A stretch of 64,000 bases of DNA from Acidobacteria bacterium Ga0077534 (GCA_001464455.1 LNEI01000019.1:62001-126000), one strand, 5' to 3'. Shown: positions 43,074-51,286, counted from the stretch's first letter. Numbers and translations are program-made. Notes: a model not told the origin generated them from the letters alone.

Positions 43074-44411
43074 ATGATAAAAGAAGAATTGACAAGACTG
43101 ATCGACGCAAAAAGCGCTCGAATTGGCGTGATCGGCCTCGGTTATGTCGGACTACCGCTGATAATCGAATTTTGTCTTAAAGGCTTTAACGCTGTTGGTT
43201 TTGAGGTAGATGAGAATAAAACCGGCGAGATCAACGCCGGACGTTCGTACATCGTCGATGTCACCGACGAGAATGTAAAGGCCTGTGTCGACAATGGCAA
43301 ACTGACCGCAACCACGGACTTCAGCCAGCTTGAGGGCTGCGACGTGATCATCATTTGCGTTCCGACACCGCTCCGCAAGACAAAAGATCCCGACATGTCG
43401 TACATCCTGACTGCCGGCGGCGAGATCCAAAAATACATGCGCCGCGGGCAGTTGATCATCCTTGAATCGACGACCTACCCCGGAACGACCGATGAGGTGT
43501 TGCAGCCTATGTTTGAGGAAATGGGCTTTAAGCTCGATGAAGATTTCCTTCTCGCCTTCTCACCCGAACGCGTCGACCCTGGCAATCCGCAGTTTCAGAC
43601 ACACAACATTCCAAAGGTCGTAGGTGGCGTCGGAGCCGATTCGACCGAGGTTTCTGCGTTTCTTTACGGCCAGATCGTAGATCAGGTTCATCCCGTTTCG
43701 TCGGCAAGAGTGGCCGAAGCGGCAAAGCTTTGGGAAAACACTTTCCGCGCTATCAACATCGGGATGGCGAATGAGATGGCGAAGCTCTGCAATGCCCTCG
43801 GCATCGATACATGGGAAGTCGTCCGTGCGGCGGCGACCAAGCCGTTTGGCTTTATGCCCTTTTATCCCGGCCCGGGAATCGGCGGCCACTGTATTCCGCT
43901 CGACCCGCATTACTTGTCGTGGAAGGCGAGGCAGCACGGCTTCGATTCGCAGTTCATATCGCTGGCTGAGCAGGTCAATTCGACGATGCCGAATTACGTC
44001 GTCGAACTCGCTACGGCCGCCCTGAACGACGATCGCAAAGCCGTTAACGGCTCGAAGATACTGATCCTCGGCGTCGCGTACAAAAAAGACATCGACGACA
44101 TGCGCGAGTCACCCGCTCTCTCGATCATCGACCTGCTGAGAGCCGACGGAGCCGACGTTTATTACCATGACCCGTTCGTGCCGGAAGTAACATTCGACCA
44201 CGCCTACACGATCGGCAAAGGCGACCCGCTGTTCAATAAAGAACTGACCGACGAACTCATCACCGGATCAGACTGCGTGATCATCTGCACCGAACATACG
44301 ACGGTCGACTACAGCCGGGTTTGCTCGCTGGCTAAACTCGTTGTCGACACGCGAAATGCATTGACGCCGGAGGTCCGCGGCGGCTGCAGTGCCAAGGTCG
44401 TCAGGCTCTAG
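43074..44411 (+). CDS. UDP-N-acetyl-hexosamine 6-dehydrogenase (WecC/WbpA type)
   Basis: 445 aa from ATG 43074 (MIKEELTRLI); a longer version from 43014 adds 20 residues not typical of the family. Rossmann motif GVIGLGYVGLPL. CVPTPLRKTKDPDMS and GPGIGGHCIPLDPHYLSW follow; Cys273 is the catalytic thiol. It oxidises the C6 alcohol of UDP-GlcNAc or UDP-ManNAc to the uronic acid in two NAD-linked steps. With wecB at 47.8 kb it could give UDP-ManNAcA for surface polysaccharide. Confidence 0.93.
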   Translation: MIKEELTRLIDAKSARIGVIGLGYVGLPLIIEFCLKGFNAVGFEVDENKTGEINAGRSYIVDVTDENVKACVDNGKLTATTDFSQLEGCDVIIICVPTPLRKTKDPDMSYILTAGGEIQKYMRRGQLIILESTTYPGTTDEVLQPMFEEMGFKLDEDFLLAFSPERVDPGNPQFQTHNIPKVVGGVGADSTEVSAFLYGQIVDQVHPVSSARVAEAAKLWENTFRAINIGMANEMAKLCNALGIDTWEVVRAAATKPFGFMPFYPGPGIGGHCIPLDPHYLSWKARQHGFDSQFISLAEQVNSTMPNYVVELATAALNDDRKAVNGSKILILGVAYKKDIDDMRESPALSIIDLLRADGADVYYHDPFVPEVTFDHAYTIGKGDPLFNKELTDELITGSDCVIICTEHTTVDYSRVCSLAKLVVDTRNALTPEVRGGCSAKVVRL

Positions 44412-44428
44412 GGACCAGACGGCTAGAT

Positions 44429-44476
44429 AGCAAAATTGCCCGCGAGATCGTAATTTACGGTCTCGCGGGTTTTGCT
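44429..44476 (+). terminator. Terminator after the nucleotide-sugar dehydrogenase gene
   Basis: AGCAAAA...CCCGCGAGATCG, loop TAATTTA, CGGTCTCGCGGG...TTTTGCT. A long stem with one mismatch and A/T-rich base, 17 bp after the stop. Confidence 0.75.
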
Positions 44477-44538
44477 TTGAGAGCGGCTTTCGTGACCGCG
44501 TCGCAGATCGCCGCGATCATCGCATGCGTCGCAAAACT

Positions 44539-44594
44539 CCGAACCGTTTTCGTTGAATTCCGAACCGTTTTGATTCAACTCCGAACCGCTTTTT
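44539..44594. repeat. Tandem 21-bp repeat, 2.7 copies
   Basis: The unit CCGAACCGTTTT plus nine variable bases occurs at 44539-44559, 44560-44580 and partially from 44581. Non-coding. Confidence 0.8.
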
Positions 44595-44708
44595 TCGACG
44601 ACGCAAGAAATTTCACCAGCACATTCACATCGCCGCCTACCGCCAGTCACTCTTTGATTTAATATTGCCGTTAACTGCGTTTTGCACGGCGGCAATTTGG
44701 GTCGTTTC

Positions 44709-44779
44709 TCTTTGCGTTTTCTTTGCGTTCTTTGCGACCTTTGCGTTAAAGATCTCTTCTTAAAGCCAAGGCGGCAAAG
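44709..44779. repeat. Inverted repeat of TTTGCG / CGCAAAG units
   Basis: Four TTTGCG units from 44709. The arm CTTTGCGACCTTTGCGTTAA (44730-44749) pairs imperfectly with TTAAAGCCAAGGCGGCAAAG (44760-44779). Same building style as the elements at 8731 and 28655, with a different unit. Confidence 0.7.
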
Positions 44780-44841
44780 AAAGTTGAGACAATTGTTGTT
44801 GCATACTTGATACGTACAACATGATATGATACATTTCCAAC

Positions 44842-45252
44842 ATGAAAGCTGAATGGGAAGAATGTCCACGCGGCGATCTGCCGCCACAGTACGCCGGGAT
44901 CTATGTAACGATGAACCGAAAAGGCGAGATCATGTTGAGCAAAAATACTTATAACATGCTCGACCAACCCGCCGCGGTGCTCTTACTCTTCGACCGCACG
45001 AACCGTCGGATCGGCCTGAAACCGACCGGCAAGAACGTGCGAAACGCCTACCCACTCCTCGTCTCAGGCCGCTGCGGAGCCAAAAAGGTCCACGCCTTCC
45101 GCCTGATCCGCGAATACAACATCGACCTCCCCGCCTCGATAAAATTCGAGAACCCCGAGATCGACGACGACGGCATCCTCCGCCTCGACCTCAGAACCGC
45201 CCAAATTCCGCTACGGGTGCAAAATCACTGGAAGAACCGCCAGAAACTGTAA
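44842..45252 (+). CDS. Conserved hypothetical protein
   Basis: 136 aa. MKAEWEECPRGDLPPQ, MLSKNTYNMLDQPAAVLLLFDR, RRIGLKPTGKNVRNAYPL and LRTAQIPLRVQNHWKNR are its recognisable pieces. Soluble and basic at the end. No family name is known to me, but the even, non-repetitive composition and Blastocatellia-like style support a real gene. Downstream of the repeat region. Confidence 0.7.
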   Translation: MKAEWEECPRGDLPPQYAGIYVTMNRKGEIMLSKNTYNMLDQPAAVLLLFDRTNRRIGLKPTGKNVRNAYPLLVSGRCGAKKVHAFRLIREYNIDLPASIKFENPEIDDDGILRLDLRTAQIPLRVQNHWKNRQKL

Positions 45253-45308
45253 GCACTGGCCACAGTCAAAGCCGCGTAAGTTCGAGGCGGTTGTGAGAGA
45301 TGCCGGTG

Positions 45309-47027
45309 TTAATTGGTGAATGGCGTAAAAGTGTTGAGTACATCGATGACTTTCTGCTCATCATTTGCATCGGCGTACCCTCCCATTATTTGATATCCGC
45401 GATCGCCGATGAGGAAAACCCTGTTGATGAAGCGAACGCCGTTTGAACTGGAATAGCGAAACTCCGTCCCTCGATGTTTCCCAAGTTGAATTGGTTTTTC
45501 GGACTGGAGCGTTGCTCCCGCATTTAGGACGCCTTTGCGAGTACCCGTTTCGATGTCTTCAAACAACTGCGGCGTTGGGTCGCCATCGTGATTAACCGGT
45601 GTCGTGTAATAGGCCGTATAAAAGGTACGACCAAAATTCCAAACAAACTGTTTGCCTACGTCAACATTCAGTATCCGGGCCTTTGTCGTCGCATTATCGA
45701 GCGTTCGAGCCGGCAACGCAGGGATCGCGATGGAGAATTTTCCGGTTGTTGATCGGAAGACCCCATTTTCGAGTCCGCCAACCGGATTCGCGGTCTTTAC
45801 GAAAACAAATGAATCAAAGGCCTTATGAATGGCGGATACACCTTCGTCAATTTTGGGGCTCGCCAGCAGAACGTACCAAACGTCATCCTTGATGAATGTG
45901 CGTCCGAAAAACTTCTTGCCATCCTTCGTCATCTCGTACCTTGTTGCAGAGACCCCGTCGACCGTCGCGTCCTTCCCGACCAATCCTTCCGCTCCACCTT
46001 TTAACATACTAGCCTCGAACATTTTCGCGGCCTCTCGTTTACTTTCATCGGGCGAGGCCGGAAACGAGCCTGCCGCATATTCGAAGAATTGAACCACAAG
46101 GTCTGCATCCGGATAATAGGACCAGATATACTGATGGGCTTTCGGATCATTGCCTGTCTTCGGGACCGAATATGTCCCACGCGCAAACCTGACGTTCATC
46201 TGAAAGAGCCTTGAGCGAGGCTCGACTTCAGAGGACAGAATCTCATCCTTGAGTAATGGTCTGTTCAGCCCTGGCTCCGAATCGCTGTTTCCGAGACGAC
46301 CGATTCGTTGGGGTGTCGAGGCAGATGGCATGTTCTGCTTCGGCGCTAAAACTGGAGCGATCTTGGTTTTAAAGTCCCACGTTTGTGTTCGGATCAGCGT
46401 GATGGTCTTGGGATCAAGGGTGCCCTCGGAGTCTACGACTGAAACGAAGAAGCCGCGCGAATCGATGGTAGCGATCTCTTCTTGGAAGTCTTTTTTTCCG
46501 CCGGGACTAGAGGCCGCATAGACTGCGTATTTTCGATAAACTTTCACGGGCTGTCCGCCAAGCGTCTTTTCTTCGACCGAATATTCAACGGATTCGGGCT
46601 GCCGTGGCCGTGGTCCAAGCAGGCGGACCTGTCCAGTTTCGTCTGGGCCGGGACAGACGAATTTTTGAGGTCCGGTCCATTTTTCGCCGTCTGTGCTGCA
46701 ATACGTTGCGTTCCCGAAACCGACCTGGATCGAGAAACTGCGAAGTGTCTTTCCGCCCTTTTTTAGCGTGCTGGTTTCACGTTCTATTCCCTGTGCTTGT
46801 CGCTCGGCAACTTCCGTCTTAGTTGATACTAACTTCCCGTTATTAAAGTTTTCCGTGATAACCGTAAAGATGAACGGAAACGCCGCATTTGTCTCGCTTA
46901 CCGCATACTGCAACGTGCCGTTGTAATCAGCTGCGGTTGTCGGCTTAGCCTGGGCACTGAGCGTCACTGCGGAGCAAAGCACAAGTATGAGATGAGCAAT
47001 GGTCTTCACTCTCTCATGATAGCGCAT
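45309..47027 (-). CDS. Large exported protein of unknown function
   Basis: 572 aa. Signal peptide MRYHERVKTIAHLILVLCSA ending LSAQ. The mature protein appears to have two similar beta-rich halves: one around FPFIFTVITENFNNG and one near the C-terminus around FSIAIPALPARTLDN and TEFRYSSSNGVRFINRVF. No catalytic motif. Probably periplasmic or outer-membrane-associated. Transcribed away from the toxin-antitoxin pair. Confidence 0.75.
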   Translation of the reverse strand: MRYHERVKTIAHLILVLCSAVTLSAQAKPTTAADYNGTLQYAVSETNAAFPFIFTVITENFNNGKLVSTKTEVAERQAQGIERETSTLKKGGKTLRSFSIQVGFGNATYCSTDGEKWTGPQKFVCPGPDETGQVRLLGPRPRQPESVEYSVEEKTLGGQPVKVYRKYAVYAASSPGGKKDFQEEIATIDSRGFFVSVVDSEGTLDPKTITLIRTQTWDFKTKIAPVLAPKQNMPSASTPQRIGRLGNSDSEPGLNRPLLKDEILSSEVEPRSRLFQMNVRFARGTYSVPKTGNDPKAHQYIWSYYPDADLVVQFFEYAAGSFPASPDESKREAAKMFEASMLKGGAEGLVGKDATVDGVSATRYEMTKDGKKFFGRTFIKDDVWYVLLASPKIDEGVSAIHKAFDSFVFVKTANPVGGLENGVFRSTTGKFSIAIPALPARTLDNATTKARILNVDVGKQFVWNFGRTFYTAYYTTPVNHDGDPTPQLFEDIETGTRKGVLNAGATLQSEKPIQLGKHRGTEFRYSSSNGVRFINRVFLIGDRGYQIMGGYADANDEQKVIDVLNTFTPFTN

Positions 47028-47122
47028 CGGTAGGACCTATAAGAGACGAAGAACCGTGACCGCGATGAAAAATCGGATATCTTACATCTTTCGATGTATA
47101 CTATGGGCGTCGACTTACAGAT

Positions 47123-47371
47123 ATGATCAAGACCGAAGAAAGACCAGACATTCGAACCGTCTCCGTACAGAAAAATACGTGGGTGCTGGAAGTGCCGGAT
47201 GAAATTTGCGAGCGAGAAGGTTTCGCGAAGGGGACTCTCGTCAGTTTGACCATTAAAGATGGAGCTATTCAGAGTACGTTTATTCGACGATCTGAAGAAG
47301 CGCGGCTTGCAGTGAAACGTTTTAGTGAAAAATACGGCGATTTTATGAGGGAGATCGCTCCCATTGACTAA
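47123..47371 (+). CDS. Antitoxin-like partner of the Doc-type toxin
   Basis: 82 aa. The first half (VSVQKNTWVLEVPDEICEREG, quoted in part) is an AbrB/SpoVT-like or Phd-like DNA-binding fold. The C-terminal helix (ARLAVKRFSEKYGDFMREI) could be the toxin-neutralising part. It overlaps the toxin start by 8 bp. Antitoxin role is inferred from the pairing and layout. Confidence 0.7.
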   Translation: MIKTEERPDIRTVSVQKNTWVLEVPDEICEREGFAKGTLVSLTIKDGAIQSTFIRRSEEARLAVKRFSEKYGDFMREIAPID

Positions 47372-47765
47372 GCGCGACGTTCTCTACATCGATTATATTC
47401 ACGCTGTCGATCTTCATTTTGAACTTATGCACGTCTGGAATGAGACGCGTTTTGGTGTGGGAGATCGGGAGTTGATCGAGTCCGCTCTTGCCCGCCCAAG
47501 GCACTCGGCTGTTTATGAAAACGCCGACATAGTGCGTCAGGCAGCAACGCTTTGTTTCGGTCTTATAAAAAATCACCCTTGGATCGGCGGAAACAAACGT
47601 ACGGCGACTCTTCTGATGGAAGAATTCCTGTACATAAATCGGCTCGACCTTGTCGCTTCCCCTCAAGAACTTTACAAAATGTCTCTCGCCGTCGAATCGA
47701 ATAAATGGAAGGTCGATGAGATAGAACTGTGGTTGAGAGAAAAGGTAAGAAACTTAGAGCCATGA
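47364..47765 (+). CDS. doc: Doc-type Fic-family toxin
   Basis: 133 aa from a TTG at 47364 that overlaps the antitoxin gene. The Fic/Doc motif is KNHPWIGGNKRTATLLM, close to the Doc form H-x-F-x-x-x-NKRTA; the acidic residue of classical Doc is Gly here. DHIxLHF-like opening IDYIHAVDLHFELM. Doc toxins phosphorylate elongation factor Tu or act as AMPylators. The stop overlaps the wecB start. Confidence 0.87.
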   Translation: MTKRDVLYIDYIHAVDLHFELMHVWNETRFGVGDRELIESALARPRHSAVYENADIVRQAATLCFGLIKNHPWIGGNKRTATLLMEEFLYINRLDLVASPQELYKMSLAVESNKWKVDEIELWLREKVRNLEP

Positions 47766-48859
47766 TAAAAGTCATGCTAATTGCGGGTGCACGGCCTAAT
47801 TTTATGAAGGTGGCGCCGATATATGCCGAGATGAAGCGGCGGCCGGGTGAATTTGTGCCGATGATCGTGCATACGGGACAGCATTATGATGCGGCTATGT
47901 CGGATGCTTTTTTTGACGATCTCGGGATGCCGAAGCCGGATATTCACCTCGGCGTTGGGTCGGGGTCGCATGCGGTTCAGACGGCGAAGATAATGACTTT
48001 GTTCGAGCCGGTGGTGCTCGAGCATAAGCCGGACTGGGTTTTGGTTGTGGGTGATGTTAACTCGACTATCGCCTGTGCTTTGGTCTGTTCAAAACTCGGG
48101 ATCAAGATCGCTCATGTCGAGGCTGGCCTGCGTTCGCGGGACCGGGCGATGCCGGAGGAGATAAACCGTATTTTGACCGATTCGATCTCAGATCTACTGC
48201 TTACGACCTCGCAGGATGCGGACGAGAATCTTAGGGCCGAGGGCGTTCCGTCGGAGCGGATCAGGTTTGTTGGCAACGTAATGATCGATTCGCTGCTCGA
48301 GCACCTGAAGATTGCGGAAAACTCGACCATTCGCGAAGATCTAGGCGTTTCAGCCCGCAATTATGCGGTGATGACGCTGCATAGGCCTTCGAATGTCGAT
48401 GACAAAGCGACATTCGGCGGCTTGCTCGAGGCGTTGATAGAGATCGCTCAGGAGCTGCCGATCGTCTTTCCTGTCCATCCGCGAACGCGGGCGAAAATGG
48501 AAGAGTTCGGATTCGACAAATTAGTTGCGGGTTCGAATATTCGCCTGATCGAGCCGCTCGGCTATCTCGACTTTATGAGGCTCTACAGCGGAGCCAGGCT
48601 CGTGCTCACGGATTCCGGCGGATTGCAGGAAGAGACGACCGTCCTCGGCATTCCGTGTTTGACGCTTCGCGAAAACACGGAAAGGCCCGTGACGATCGAG
48701 CTTGGCACGAACGTTCTTGTCGGCACCGATCCCCAGAAGATAAGACGTGAGGCAAGGGCGAGCTTGGCCAGCGACACAAAACGCGAATTGCGTGTTCCGC
48801 CGCTTTGGGATGGAAAGGCGTCGGGGCGGATCTGCGACGAGTTGATCAGGGAATCATGA
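47762..48859 (+). CDS. wecB: UDP-N-acetylglucosamine 2-epimerase (non-hydrolysing)
   Basis: 365 aa from ATG 47762, which overlaps the doc stop (ATGA); an extended start 11 codons earlier lies within doc. It interconverts UDP-GlcNAc and UDP-ManNAc. Motifs: GARPNFMKVAPI, HTGQHYDAAMSDAFF, HVEAGLRS, NVMIDSL and LTDSGGLQEETT. Pairs functionally with the dehydrogenase gene at 43.1 kb to make ManNAcA-type sugars. Ends with a terminator shared with the rhodanese operon. Confidence 0.94.
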   Translation: MIKVMLIAGARPNFMKVAPIYAEMKRRPGEFVPMIVHTGQHYDAAMSDAFFDDLGMPKPDIHLGVGSGSHAVQTAKIMTLFEPVVLEHKPDWVLVVGDVNSTIACALVCSKLGIKIAHVEAGLRSRDRAMPEEINRILTDSISDLLLTTSQDADENLRAEGVPSERIRFVGNVMIDSLLEHLKIAENSTIREDLGVSARNYAVMTLHRPSNVDDKATFGGLLEALIEIAQELPIVFPVHPRTRAKMEEFGFDKLVAGSNIRLIEPLGYLDFMRLYSGARLVLTDSGGLQEETTVLGIPCLTLRENTERPVTIELGTNVLVGTDPQKIRREARASLASDTKRELRVPPLWDGKASGRICDELIRES

Positions 48860-48861
48860 AC

Positions 48862-48894
48862 AAAAGGCCGAGTCATCGCGACCCGGCCTTTTTT
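48862..48894. terminator. Bidirectional terminator between wecB and the rhodanese operon
   Basis: AAAAGGCCG (48862-48870) and CGGCCTTTTTT (48884-48894) form the outer stem, with T-runs on both strands. It lies at the junction of two convergent genes. Confidence 0.82.
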
Positions 48895-48902
48895 GATCCA
48901 GC

Positions 48903-49316
48903 TTACTTTTTTGAGGCTGTCGGGAAGCCTTCCTGCTTCCAGCCTTGAAAACCGCCTTTTAGTGCAAACACATTCGTGATACCGCTTTGGTGAATTTGGA
49001 ATGCCAGCCTGGCACTCGAGTTTTCGTTCGGTCAGGAACAATAAACGATTATCTTCTTTCCTTTTGGCAGTTTGCTGAAGCGGTTGCTCTCAGCACCCTC
49101 GATGATCACAGCGCCTTTGATGTGTTCTTCCTTGTAAGCCTCAACGGAACGCGAGTCAACAAAGACGGCGTTGCCCTCATCAAGAGCCTTCTTGGCATCC
49201 TCGATAGTTATGCGCGGGACATCAGAGTCGCTGGCGATCTTCTTGGTTTCGGTTGATTGGCCCAGAGCAAGTATGCTCGAACCCAGTAAAAGTGCTAATG
49301 CGATGAGCAGTTTCAT
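48903..49316 (-). CDS. Exported selenocysteine-containing rhodanese (second copy)
   Basis: 137 residues if the UGA at 49034-49032 is read as selenocysteine (residue 95). Signal peptide MKLLIALALLLGSSILAL ending GQ. Rhodanese core: RITIEDAKKALDEGN, FVDSRSVEAYKEEHIKGAV and KGKKIIVYCS, then U. The frame continues with PNENSSARLAFQIH, ITNVFALKGGFQGWKQEGFP and stop TAA. These are the C-terminal strand and helices expected of a rhodanese, so the UGA is not the true end. AGGAGG stands 7 nt before the ATG. A hairpin begins 14 nt after the UGA. Terminal gene of the bcp operon. Confidence 0.86.
48999..49017 (-). promoter_or_regulatory. Candidate bacterial SECIS hairpin, second rhodanese
   Basis: On the transcript: GAGTGCCA, loop GGC, TGGCATTC, an 8-bp stem with one G-U pair, starting 14 nt after the UGA. 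Apical G is conserved with the first copy. Confidence 0.6.
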
Positions 49317-49325
49317 TCCAGCCTC

Positions 49326-49763
49326 CTATTTTTGTTGTGGTGTGACGACTGGATAGCCCGCAGCCTTCCAGGCGTTTGGCCCGCCGACCAGTGCGTAAGT
49401 TCCCGGGATCTGTTTCTGGTTCATTTTGAGTGCCAAACTGGCACTCGTGTGCTCGCCCCCTCAGGAACAGTAGAGGATTATCTTTTTCCCCTTTGGAAGC
49501 TTAGCGTATTCGGTTTCAGGAGCGTTCAGGTCGATCACTACGGCTCCCGGCAAATGTTCGACGTCAAATGCGCCCTGGCCCCGCGTGTCAACAAAAACAA
49601 CGTTTCCCGCATCGAGATCCTTCTTCGCGTCCTGAACGGAAATTCGGGGAACCGCTAGTTCGTTTTCGTATTTTACGTACTCGATCACCGGAGCACTCTG
49701 ACAAGCAAAAACTACTGCTGAGAGCAGAGATGCAATGACAAACAGAAACTTTTTCTTCATCAT
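49326..49763 (-). CDS. Exported selenocysteine-containing rhodanese (first copy)
   Basis: 145 residues if the UGA at 49463-49461 is read as selenocysteine (residue 101). The N-terminus (MMKKKFLFVIASLLSAVVFAC) is a signal or lipoprotein leader. Rhodanese core: RISVQDAKKDLDAGN, FVDTRGQGAFDVEHLPGAV and KGKKIILYCS, then U. The frame continues GGEHTSASLALKM, TYALVGGPNAWKAAGYPVV to stop TAG at 49328-49326. The start overlaps the bcp stop. The TAG leads straight into the AGGAGG of the second copy. Homologues with Cys have a CSC-type motif where this has CSU, as I recall. Confidence 0.86.
49428..49446 (-). promoter_or_regulatory. Candidate bacterial SECIS hairpin, first rhodanese
   Basis: On the transcript: GAGTGCCA, loop GTT, TGGCACTC, a perfect 8-bp stem starting 14 nt after the UGA, the same offset as in the second copy. 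The stem pairing is kept by a G-C in place of G-U. Confidence 0.62.
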
Positions 49764-50218
49764 TTTTCTCCGAAGGCTGCGAGAACTTCGTCAGCATGTT
49801 TTGCCACGTCGACCTTTTCAAAGATCTTGACGATCTTGCCGTCGTCGATCAAAAAAGTCTTTCGAAATGTGCCCATGTACTTTTTCCCATACATGCTCTT
49901 TTCGCCCCAAACGCCGTACTCTTCGACGATCTTCTTTTCCGTATCGGCGAGTAGGTCGAACGGGAGCTGATACTTCGAGATAAATTTCTGATGTGACTTT
50001 TCGCTGTCAGTAGAAACGCCAAGCACTGTTATGCCTTTTTCACGATAAACGGCATCGGCGTCACGGAATGAACAAGCCTCTTTTGTACAGCCTGGCGTGT
50101 CATCTTTCGGGTAGAAGTAGAGCACGACGCGTTTACCTTTGAAATCTGAAAGGTTTACGGTGTTGCCGTTCTGGTCATTAGAAGAAAAATCCGGAGCCTT
50201 GTCACCCTCTTTCAGCAT
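49760..50218 (-). CDS. bcp: Thioredoxin-dependent peroxiredoxin, Bcp/PrxQ type
   Basis: 152 aa. The peroxidatic Cys is in YPKDDTPGCTKEACSFRD, with the resolving Cys five residues on, as in PrxQ proteins. The opening is KEGDKAPDFSSNDQNG. It reduces H2O2 and organic hydroperoxides. No signal peptide, so it acts in the cytoplasm, unlike the two exported rhodaneses transcribed behind it. The stop overlaps the first rhodanese start (ATGA), so the three are co-translated. Confidence 0.94.
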   Translation of the reverse strand: MLKEGDKAPDFSSNDQNGNTVNLSDFKGKRVVLYFYPKDDTPGCTKEACSFRDADAVYREKGITVLGVSTDSEKSHQKFISKYQLPFDLLADTEKKIVEEYGVWGEKSMYGKKYMGTFRKTFLIDDGKIVKIFEKVDVAKHADEVLAAFGEK

Positions 50219-50293
50219 TTAAAAAACCTCACAATAATTGCTAGACCCAACTTTCTAAGTTTCTATCAACGCACGAACGATTGCAATAGAGGG

Positions 50294-51286
50294 CTATTTC
50301 TTTTTCCCGAAATTCCACCGCATCCCGGTGGTGAATAGAAAATCGTTCTTTTTCGAAGTACCGAACGGATCGCTGTTAAATCTATCGCCAACCGAAATAT
50401 AAAAGCCGACCTTTTTCGTGGCGTCGATCGAAAGTGTCGCGTCAAAGATCGCTCGAAACTCATTCACATCGGTCACGTTCTGAAAGAATGTAGTCGCGTT
50501 CTGAAACCGCAGCTTGTCGTTGATGCGATGGCGAAACGTCATCCCGGCAAGAGCCTCGGGCGTATTTGTATCGATATTTGTTTGCCAGGTACGGTTCCAC
50601 GCAATGCCGCCGAGAAATTCCAGTTCGGTGCGGTCGTTCTTGATCGTCCGATGTCCAAGCCCGCCGCCGGCAACAGAACGGAACTTGAGATTCTTAGGCT
50701 TATCACGTTCGAAATCATAGGAAACAAAGCCAAACAGTCTCTTATCGATTGTCCGGTCGTATCGAGCTCCGCCCCAGAATGCATTTTGCGTCGTCGAACT
50801 TACAACGTGGTTACTATTCCAAAGACTGCGGGCGTAGATCGTAAAACCATCCTGCGGCCGCGATTTGCTAGCACGCAGCCCGGTGGTCATGGTTATGTTG
50901 TTTGAATTGCCCGAAGTGTAGCTAAAGCCAATATTCGCATTGCCATCCCAGCCCGTCGCGATGGCTTTCATTTTCCCGACGAAGCCACTAGACGGCTTTG
51001 CCTTAATGACAGCAGGAGCGGAACGACTGGACGAAGGGGCTGGCTGGGGAACGTCCAAATTTGCCGTCTTTGGTAGTGTGACTGGCCGACTTACCTTTTC
51101 GATGTGCTTCCGCTCGATCTTGAGCTTTCCGGCGTACGCGGTCTCGATGACGATCGCATCATCACTCTCTTCGACGATGTTGCCTGTCAGTCTATCGCCA
51201 TTCTTTAATGTTATTTCACCCGCAAACCCAACCGAACACAATGACAGGATAAGGGCGAAGACCAGCAAACGCGACACTTGTTCCAT
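50294..51286 (-). CDS. DUF481 outer-membrane beta-barrel protein
   Basis: 330 aa. Signal peptide MEQVSRLLVFALILSLCSVG ending FAG. The N-terminal part ITLKNGDRLTGNIVEESDDA is an SH3-like/LSM-type strand set. The C-terminal two thirds alternate aromatic and polar residues (GNANIGFSYTSGNSNNI, FGFVSYDFERDKPKNL) as in DUF481/YdiY barrels, ending FTTGMRWNFG. Salt-stress or surface role is only a family guess. Confidence 0.87.
   Translation of the reverse strand: MEQVSRLLVFALILSLCSVGFAGEITLKNGDRLTGNIVEESDDAIVIETAYAGKLKIERKHIEKVSRPVTLPKTANLDVPQPAPSSSRSAPAVIKAKPSSGFVGKMKAIATGWDGNANIGFSYTSGNSNNITMTTGLRASKSRPQDGFTIYARSLWNSNHVVSSTTQNAFWGGARYDRTIDKRLFGFVSYDFERDKPKNLKFRSVAGGGLGHRTIKNDRTELEFLGGIAWNRTWQTNIDTNTPEALAGMTFRHRINDKLRFQNATTFFQNVTDVNEFRAIFDATLSIDATKKVGFYISVGDRFNSDPFGTSKKNDFLFTTGMRWNFGKKK

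Larger units (their letters stand above)
44412..44841. other. 430-bp intergenic region of repeats
   Basis: It holds the terminator, a 21-bp tandem repeat and a TTTGCG hairpin element. A 154-codon minus-strand frame runs through it (44423-44887), but its product is composed of the repeat translation and looks spurious. Confidence 0.7.

Noticed and set aside
44423-44887. Minus-strand 154-codon frame
   Set aside because: It translates the 21-bp tandem repeat and the TTTGCG hairpin, giving repetitive, Cys/Arg-rich sequence.
48583-49041. Minus-strand 152-codon frame
   Set aside because: It runs antisense to wecB and overlaps the Sec-rhodanese extension in another frame. Only the rhodanese frame makes sense.
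49032-49763. Two truncated rhodanese pseudogenes
   Set aside because: Both would have stopped at the same codon while the remaining 42-44 codons stay conserved and in frame. Selenocysteine decoding explains this better.
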